Source: Paramagnetospirillum magnetotacticum MS-1 (GTDB lineage: Bacteria; Pseudomonadota; Alphaproteobacteria; Rhodospirillales; Magnetospirillaceae). From it: a stretch of DNA of 64,000 bases. Position 1 is the stretch's first letter, and each line of letters opens with the position of its first letter. The notes beneath the pieces are model-generated. The model worked only from the letters and a program-made list of their open reading frames with translations. It was not told the origin of the DNA and did no database searches. The stretch lies in NCBI RefSeq assembly GCF_000829825.1, contig NZ_JXSL01000025.1, positions 62,001 to 126,000 of the forward strand, given 5' to 3'. Shown piece by piece: positions 59,103-64,000 of the stretch. Made by a program: the position numbers and the translations under genes.

Positions 59103-61649
59103 ATACCGCGCCGTTTACGCTCTCGCCTGGAAGGTCCGCCCTGGACCTTCGAAGACGCCTACCATCCGCTGCCGGGTGCCTTTGACGAGGTGACGGAGCC
59201 GGGGGTGGGGGTTCGCCCCCATTGGAAGGGCTTCGTCGAGGGCATGAACCGCCTGGGCCTCGAGGAGTTGACCCGCCGCTGGGATGTGGGCTTGCGGCTG
59301 ATCCGCGACAACGGCGTCACCTACAATGTCTATGGCGATCCGGCGGGGCTGGACCGGCCGTGGCGCCTCGACCCTCTGCCGCTGATCCTGCCAGCCGAGG
59401 AATGGGCGGTGCTGGCCCAGGGAATCGAGCAAAGGGCCAGCCTGCTGGATTCCGTCCTGGCCGATCTCTATGGCGAGCGCACCCTGGTCGGACGCGGCGT
59501 CATCCCGTCCTCGCTGCTGCATGCCAATCCCGCCTTTCTGCGTCCCTGTCATGGCTGGCTGCCTGCGGGCGGCCACTGGCTGCATCACTACGCCGCCGAT
59601 CTGGTGCGCGGTCCCGATGGCGAATGGCGGGTGTTGAGCGACCGCACCGAGAGCCCGTCAGGCACCGGTTATGCCCTGGAAAACCGTTCCATCGTCAGCC
59701 GCGTCTTGTCCGAGTTCCACCGTTCGCTTCAGGTGGAACGGCTGGGCCCCTTCTTCGAGACGCTGCGCCGCAGCTTGCAGGGATTGGCGGTGCGCCACCG
59801 CGACGATCCGCGCATGGTGCTGCTGACGCCCGGTCCTTACAACGCCACCTATTTCGAGCATGCCTTCCTGGCGCGTCAATTGGGCATCACCCTGGTTCAG
59901 GGCGAGGATCTGACGGTGCGCGACAATACCGTCTATCTCAAGGCCCTGACCGGGTTGCAGCAGGTGGACGTCATCTTGCGCCGCACCGGCGGCACCTGGT
60001 GCGATCCGCTGGAGCTTCGAGGCGATTCCCAACTGGGGGTGGCCGGTCTGCTGCAATCGGCCCGGCGCGGCAATGTGTCGCTGTTCAACGCCATCGGCAG
60101 CGGCCTTTTGGACGGGGCCTCGCTGTTGGGCTTCATGCCCGCCCTGGCCCGCTCGTTGAGGGACGAGCATCTGATCTTGCCCTCGGTGCCCAGTTGGTGG
60201 TGCGGCGAGCCCGCCGCTCTGGACCATGTGCTGGCCAATCTGCCGCGCCTGGTGATCCGCCCGGCCTTTGGGCGGCGCGACCAGCCGGTGATCGGCGCGG
60301 CCCTGTCGGGCGAACAGCTGTCCGACCTGCGCGCCGCCATCCTGGCGCGTCCCTGGGAATGGGTGGGCCAGGAGGTCAGGACCACCTCGACCCTGCCGCT
60401 TTGGGCCGGGGGGCGAATGGAGACGCGTCATTGCGTCCTGCGGGTGTTTGCCGTCCTTACCGAGAAGGGGTGGCAGGCCATGCCGGGCGGTCTGGCGCGC
60501 CTGTCGTCCGAGCATGATCTGCTGGCGTCGCGCCTGCAGACCGGCGGCGGCGGCAGCAAGGATGTCTGGATCGCCTCGCCGACCCAGCGCCTGACGGCGA
60601 CCTCCGCCCGCCCGCAGGTGCCGCCCGTGCGCCTGACGCGCGAGAACCGGGATCTGCCGTCGCGTGTGGCCGACAACATGTTCTGGCTGGGCCGCTATCT
60701 CGAGCGCTGCGAGGCCACGACCCGTCTGCTGCGTGCCGCCCTGATCCGCATCGAGGATGCCCTGGCCGAGGGCGATTCCCCACGGGCCCAGGTCATGATC
60801 CGCATCATGGCCGCCCTGGGCCTGTCCGTTGCGGAAGATGAGGGAGATGAACCCGTCGAGACGATGACCGACCGGTTGGTCGCCCATCATCTCGACCCCG
60901 AAGGAACGGGGCTGGCCGGTTGCGTCGAGCGATTGCTGCGTATCGTCGTCCATCTGCGCGACCGGCTGTCCAACGATACCTGGCGCGCCCTTCACCAGCT
61001 CAGGGACGAGATCGGCCTGCTGGCCGCCGAGACGGGGGGTGGCGACGTGCTGGGGCGGCTCAACGCCATGGTTCTGACCATGCAGGCGGTGAGCGGTCTG
61101 GCCATGGAGAACATGACCCGCGGGCCGCAATGGCTGTTCCTGGATTCGGGCCGCCGGGCCGAGCGCGCCATCGCCATGGTGGAGATGGTCAGCGGCGCCC
61201 TGGCCGATGCGGAGAGCGAGGAGGCGGTTCCCCTGGACCTGCTGCTGGAAGTGTGGGACAGCGTGATGACCTATCGCTCGCGCTATCTCTCCACACCTCG
61301 CCTGGCCGGGGTTCTCGATCTGCTGTTGTGCGACGAGGCCAATCCCCGTTCCCTGGGCTTCCAACTGGCGACCCTGGAGCGCCATGTGGACCGGCTGGCC
61401 ACCATGGGGGAACATTCGGGCTTCTACAAACCGGAACAGAAGCTGATGACCGTGCTGTGCGGCACCATCCGCACCACCGACGTCATGGTGATTTCGCGCT
61501 TTGACCGGGACGGCGGCTATCACGACGCGCTGCGCCTGCTTGACATGCTGCGCTCGCGGCTGTGGGAATTGTCCGAGCAGGTGTCGCGCACCTACTTCAT
61601 TCACGCCCAGTGGCGGCTGCCCACGGCGCCCATGGAGGAACTGGCGTGA
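59103..61649 (+). CDS. Fused circularly permuted ATP-grasp and alpha-E protein
   Basis: About 848 residues. Residues about 1-510 are the ATP-grasp part (TRRWDVGLRLIRDNGVTYNV, FLRPCHGWLPAGGHWLHHYA, VLLTPGPYNATYFEHAFLAR, QTGGGGSKDVWIA) and about 530-845 the alpha-E part (VADNMFWLGRYLERCEATTR). It thus joins what are two genes on the left arm. The first usual start is GTG 59190, but the family-like YHPLPGAFDE lies upstream of it in frame; an in-frame ATA at 59103 directly follows GGGGAGGGG, and no ATG/GTG/TTG lies between. The start is therefore marked at 59103 with doubt. GTGA overlap with the next gene. Confidence 0.88.
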   Translation: MPRRLRSRLEGPPWTFEDAYHPLPGAFDEVTEPGVGVRPHWKGFVEGMNRLGLEELTRRWDVGLRLIRDNGVTYNVYGDPAGLDRPWRLDPLPLILPAEEWAVLAQGIEQRASLLDSVLADLYGERTLVGRGVIPSSLLHANPAFLRPCHGWLPAGGHWLHHYAADLVRGPDGEWRVLSDRTESPSGTGYALENRSIVSRVLSEFHRSLQVERLGPFFETLRRSLQGLAVRHRDDPRMVLLTPGPYNATYFEHAFLARQLGITLVQGEDLTVRDNTVYLKALTGLQQVDVILRRTGGTWCDPLELRGDSQLGVAGLLQSARRGNVSLFNAIGSGLLDGASLLGFMPALARSLRDEHLILPSVPSWWCGEPAALDHVLANLPRLVIRPAFGRRDQPVIGAALSGEQLSDLRAAILARPWEWVGQEVRTTSTLPLWAGGRMETRHCVLRVFAVLTEKGWQAMPGGLARLSSEHDLLASRLQTGGGGSKDVWIASPTQRLTATSARPQVPPVRLTRENRDLPSRVADNMFWLGRYLERCEATTRLLRAALIRIEDALAEGDSPRAQVMIRIMAALGLSVAEDEGDEPVETMTDRLVAHHLDPEGTGLAGCVERLLRIVVHLRDRLSNDTWRALHQLRDEIGLLAAETGGGDVLGRLNAMVLTMQAVSGLAMENMTRGPQWLFLDSGRRAERAIAMVEMVSGALADAESEEAVPLDLLLEVWDSVMTYRSRYLSTPRLAGVLDLLLCDEANPRSLGFQLATLERHVDRLATMGEHSGFYKPEQKLMTVLCGTIRTTDVMVISRFDRDGGYHDALRLLDMLRSRLWELSEQVSRTYFIHAQWRLPTAPMEELA

Positions 61650-62521
61650 AGTTCAAGGTCCGCCATACCACCACCTATAAATACACCGAGCCGGTGCAGC
61701 TTTCCCACCACGCCGCCCATCTGCGCCCGCGCGCCGTCGATGGCCAGAGCGTGAGCCAGGTCAAGGTGGCCATCCGTCCCAGCCCGGAAGTGCTGGACGA
61801 GGGCGGGGCCGATTATTTCGGCAATCCCATCACCTTCTTCACCATTCAAAGCCCCCATTCCACCCTGGTGATCGACGCCACCTTCGTGGTGGAGACCACG
61901 ACTCAGCCGAGATTGCCCCAGATCGCGGTTCCGGCCTGGGATTCGGTGCGGCTCAACACCTGGCTGGGGGCGCGCGGCATCGACGAATCCGTGATGGATT
62001 TCGTCTTCGCCTCCCCGCAATTGCCCTGCCTGTCCGAGGCCGAACGCTATGCCCTGCCCAGTTTCCCGCCGGGCCGTCCCCTGGATGAGGCGGTGATGGA
62101 CCTGAACCATCGCATCCATACCGACTTCACCTTCGACCCCGAGGCGACCACCGTGGGCACGCCTTTGGCTCAAGTCTTCCAGCAGCGCCGCGGCGTATGT
62201 CAGGATTTCGCCCATGTTGGCATCGCCTGTCTGCGCTCCATGGGGCTGGCGGCGCGCTATGTCAGCGGCTATATCCGCACCAAGCCGCCGCCGGGCAAGG
62301 AAAAGCTGGTGGGCGCCGACGCCTCCCATGCCTGGCTGTCGGTCTATCAGCCCGGCTGGGGCTGGCTCGACCTTGACCCCACCAATGACATGGCCGCGGG
62401 CCAGGACCATATCGTGGTGGCCTGGGGCCGAGACTATGACGACGTCACTCCGGTGCGCGGCGTTGTGCTGGGCGGCGGCGAGCATCAGGTGCTGGTCGCC
62501 GTGGATGTGATCGAGTTTTAG
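61646..62521 (+). CDS. Transglutaminase-like cysteine peptidase family protein
   Basis: The 291-residue protein has the bacterial transglutaminase N-terminal beta domain (VKFKVRHTTTYKYTEPVQLS) and a core with Cys185 (RRGVCQDFAHV), His228 (ASHAWLSVY) and Asp244 (LDLDPTND), a complete triad. It lacks DUF2126. GTG 61646 overlaps the previous stop and has GGAGG 7 bases upstream. It is the last gene of the right-hand unit, probably acting as peptidase or amidase on the ligase product. Confidence 0.92.
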   Translation: MKFKVRHTTTYKYTEPVQLSHHAAHLRPRAVDGQSVSQVKVAIRPSPEVLDEGGADYFGNPITFFTIQSPHSTLVIDATFVVETTTQPRLPQIAVPAWDSVRLNTWLGARGIDESVMDFVFASPQLPCLSEAERYALPSFPPGRPLDEAVMDLNHRIHTDFTFDPEATTVGTPLAQVFQQRRGVCQDFAHVGIACLRSMGLAARYVSGYIRTKPPPGKEKLVGADASHAWLSVYQPGWGWLDLDPTNDMAAGQDHIVVAWGRDYDDVTPVRGVVLGGGEHQVLVAVDVIEF

Positions 62522-62556
62522 CGGCGAGTGCCAAATCTGGCGCATGCCGCGATCAG

Positions 62557-62573
62557 CCGCCATTGAGGCGGCG
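62557..62573. terminator. Hairpin after the transglutaminase gene
   Basis: GCCGCC-ATTGA-GGCGGC lies 36 bases after the stop in the convergent gap (62522-62649). No T-tract follows, so it is only a candidate terminator. The rest of the gap contains a GCGCGC-rich alternating stretch (62579-62602) and no gene. Confidence 0.35.
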
Positions 62574-62649
62574 GCCAAGCGCGCATGTGCGCGCGCCCGG
62601 CGAGGGACAAACTTCAACCAGACCATCGTGCGTCTTGGCGCGCTGTGGT

Positions 62650-63765
62650 CTAACCGCTGACCTTTTTGCGCAAGGGTTCGAACAGGGCTTCGATGCCGCG
62701 GTTCGCAGCATTGCGCACCACCGATGTGAAGTCGGCCTGCAAGGTGGCCAGGACGGCCCCGCCATTGGCGGAGACATCGGTAATCACCGGCTTGCCCGCT
62801 GAGCCCTTCATGACCACCCACTTGACTTCGGTCGCGGCTTCGCCGGGAACCGAGGCCAGGGAACTGACCACGAAGCTGTCGCCTTTGCGCTCTGCGCCCT
62901 GGACCACGATACTCTGGTCGGCGGGAATCTCATCGACCATGCCCGCGACGGCCTTGGTCAGGAACTTTTCCAGCAGGTCCTGAAACTCCTTTTGCTGATC
63001 AGGGGTGGCCCGCGTCCAGTAGCGGCCCAGGATGTGCTGGGATTCCAACTGCATGTCGGCGTATTTGGCGACCAGCAGCGCCATTGCCGCCTGGACATCC
63101 TCGCTTGTCAGCTTTCGGCCCGCGAAGGTCCGCAAGATATCGTCGATGGCCGACTGCACCAGGGCGCGCGCCGTCTGTTCGTCCAGTGCTGCCGCGGCGG
63201 GAGAAGGCGGCGAGGCGACGGCGGCCGGGAGAGCCGGGGCCGGTGGGGGAGGAGGCTGGACGGCATGCTGTGGCGGTGCTTCGCGAACCTGAACGGTCGC
63301 GGCCATCTGGGGAGCCTGAACCGCCTTTGGAGCGGCAACCGCCTGAAAGGCGCTGGCATTGGCGGTCTTGATGTCCATGACGAAGCGCCATCCCAGGCCC
63401 TCGGCGGGGCTGAGCATAAAGGCCTTTTTGACCACGGCGGGTTCTTGCAACTCGACGATCACCTGGGAGACGCCGCCAACCCGTTCATGGCGCACGGCCG
63501 AGACGGGGCCGGTCCGTCCGGCGCCCAGCGGCTTGGCCTTCCAGGTCAGGTCATCGGTCTCGATGATCACGCGGTAGGGCGCGTCGCGATAGGAAATGCG
63601 AAAGGGCATGGTGTGGGAAACATCCATCACGACCCTGGTCACGCCGTCGGGGTGGACGCCCAACCGGACCCCACTGACCGCATTGTCCGCCATAGCCGGG
63701 TCAGACAAGGCGACCAGGGCCAAGGCGGCCAGAACCGATGAACGCAGCCGCACGAACAATTGCAT
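62650..63765 (-). CDS. AMIN-MlaC fusion protein (secreted)
   Basis: About 371 residues. A signal peptide (MQLFVRLRSSVLAALALVAL, ending near PAMA, residue 26) is followed by an AMIN-like beta domain (about 29-135: VSGVRLGVHPDGVTRVVMDV, RVIIETDD, GLGWRFVMDIK), a Pro/Ala-rich linker (about 150-190) and an MlaC/Ttg2D domain (about 195-368: LGRYWTRATPDQQKEFQDLL, EVKWVVMKGSAGKPVITDVS, LQADFTSVVRNAANRGIEAL). MlaC shuttles phospholipids across the periplasm; AMIN domains bind peptidoglycan or septal material. ATG 63765 is chosen as start of the signal; upstream starts add residues without benefit. Confidence 0.85.
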   Translation of the reverse strand: MQLFVRLRSSVLAALALVALSDPAMADNAVSGVRLGVHPDGVTRVVMDVSHTMPFRISYRDAPYRVIIETDDLTWKAKPLGAGRTGPVSAVRHERVGGVSQVIVELQEPAVVKKAFMLSPAEGLGWRFVMDIKTANASAFQAVAAPKAVQAPQMAATVQVREAPPQHAVQPPPPPAPALPAAVASPPSPAAAALDEQTARALVQSAIDDILRTFAGRKLTSEDVQAAMALLVAKYADMQLESQHILGRYWTRATPDQQKEFQDLLEKFLTKAVAGMVDEIPADQSIVVQGAERKGDSFVVSSLASVPGEAATEVKWVVMKGSAGKPVITDVSANGGAVLATLQADFTSVVRNAANRGIEALFEPLRKKVSG

Positions 63766-63846
63766 CAGCCCGATACTCCCAGGCATTCCCATCACGGGGC
63801 AGTATAGCCGGTCGTTCTTGCTGATTGATTACGAGCGGACATGAAA

Positions 63847-63879
63847 AACCCGCCGGATCATGAACCCGGCGGGTTTTCA
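63847..63879 (-). terminator. Intrinsic terminator of tRNA-Pro
   Basis: AACCCGCCGG (63847-63856) pairs with CCGGCGGGTT (63866-63875). On the minus strand the stem is followed by TTTTC, just after the tRNA. On the plus strand GTTTTC follows, so it may work both ways. Confidence 0.85.
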
Positions 63880-63884
63880 TTCGA

Positions 63885-63961
63885 TGGTCGGAGTGAGAGG
63901 ATTCGAACCTCCGGCCCCTGCCTCCCGAAGACAGTGCTCTACCAGGCTGAGCTACACTCCG
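63885..63961 (-). tRNA. tRNA-Pro (anticodon CGG)
   Basis: The minus strand folds as a complete 77-base tRNA: acceptor stem CGGAGTG / CACTCCG, D-arm with AGCTCAGCCTGGTAGAGC, anticodon stem CTGTC / GGCAG around loop TTCGGGA (anticodon CGG), T-arm GGTTCGAATCC, discriminator A and an encoded CCA. It decodes CCG, a frequent Pro codon in this GC-rich genome. Confidence 0.97.
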
Positions 63962-63979
63962 GTCGCCTGCGAGGGGCTT

Positions 63980-63985
63980 CTTATA
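63980..63985 (-). promoter_or_regulatory. -10 box of the tRNA-Pro promoter
   Basis: On the minus strand TATAAG lies 19 bases before the tRNA, a fitting distance for a short leader. The matching -35 box would fall beyond the end of the window. Confidence 0.45.
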
Positions 63986-64000
63986 GCGCCAAGCTTGCGG

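Overview
The window is a GC-rich, gene-dense chromosomal segment of an alphaproteobacterium. Gene content and style (split GcvPA/GcvPB behind a glycine riboswitch, HldE, QueF/QueG, many EAL-type proteins, TRAP transporter, B12-radical SAM proteins in a surface-sugar cluster) point to Rhodospirillales, most likely Magnetospirillum or a close relative. The genus is an inference from gene content, not a database match. No insertion sequence, prophage or CRISPR array is visible, and one tRNA is present.

Layout. 1-76: start of ispH (minus), divergent from a small lipoprotein gene. 738-5446: promoter, tandem glycine riboswitch and gcvT-gcvH-gcvPA-gcvPB. 5580-10423: EAL protein, phospholipase-D lipoprotein, ubiA and a PrmA-like methyltransferase. 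10427-14551 (minus): two paralogous degenerate-EAL proteins coupled to a two-gene ABC exporter. 14684-18628: metallophosphatase, hldE, queF, a large perfect inverted repeat, queG. 18593-25709: XRE regulator, Ala/Gln/Ser-rich protein, PNPOx-fold protein, GTP-type pckG with strong terminator, BamE-like lipoprotein, GST, cupin, cupredoxin-like lipoprotein, HAD phosphatase.

25902-36530 is a surface-glycan cluster: B12-radical SAM, Nudix, RmlC-like epimerase, GMD-like dehydratase, HddC-like guanylyltransferase, HddA-like kinase, large glycosyltransferase with helical repeats, methyltransferase-like protein and a second B12-radical SAM. The set fits production and transfer of a GDP-(6-deoxy)heptose. 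A two-subunit transketolase faces it across a shared terminator and could supply sedoheptulose 7-phosphate.

38532-52437 holds homoprotocatechuate (3,4-dihydroxyphenylacetate) catabolism: a minus-strand operon dctPQM-hpaG1-hpaG2-hpaE-hpaD-hpaF-hpaH-hpaI-MFS, a divergent hpaR-type MarR gene, an ArgD-type aminotransferase, and gabD (which removes the succinic semialdehyde product) with its own divergent MarR gene. Both divergent promoter regions carry the same GTTAAC/TAACAT palindromes.

53117-62521 is a divergent locus of predicted peptide-ligase type: ATP-grasp plus alpha-E as separate genes on the left, and transglutaminase-DUF2126, an ATP-grasp/alpha-E fusion and a second transglutaminase on the right. 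The window ends with an unusual AMIN-MlaC fusion protein and tRNA-Pro(CGG).
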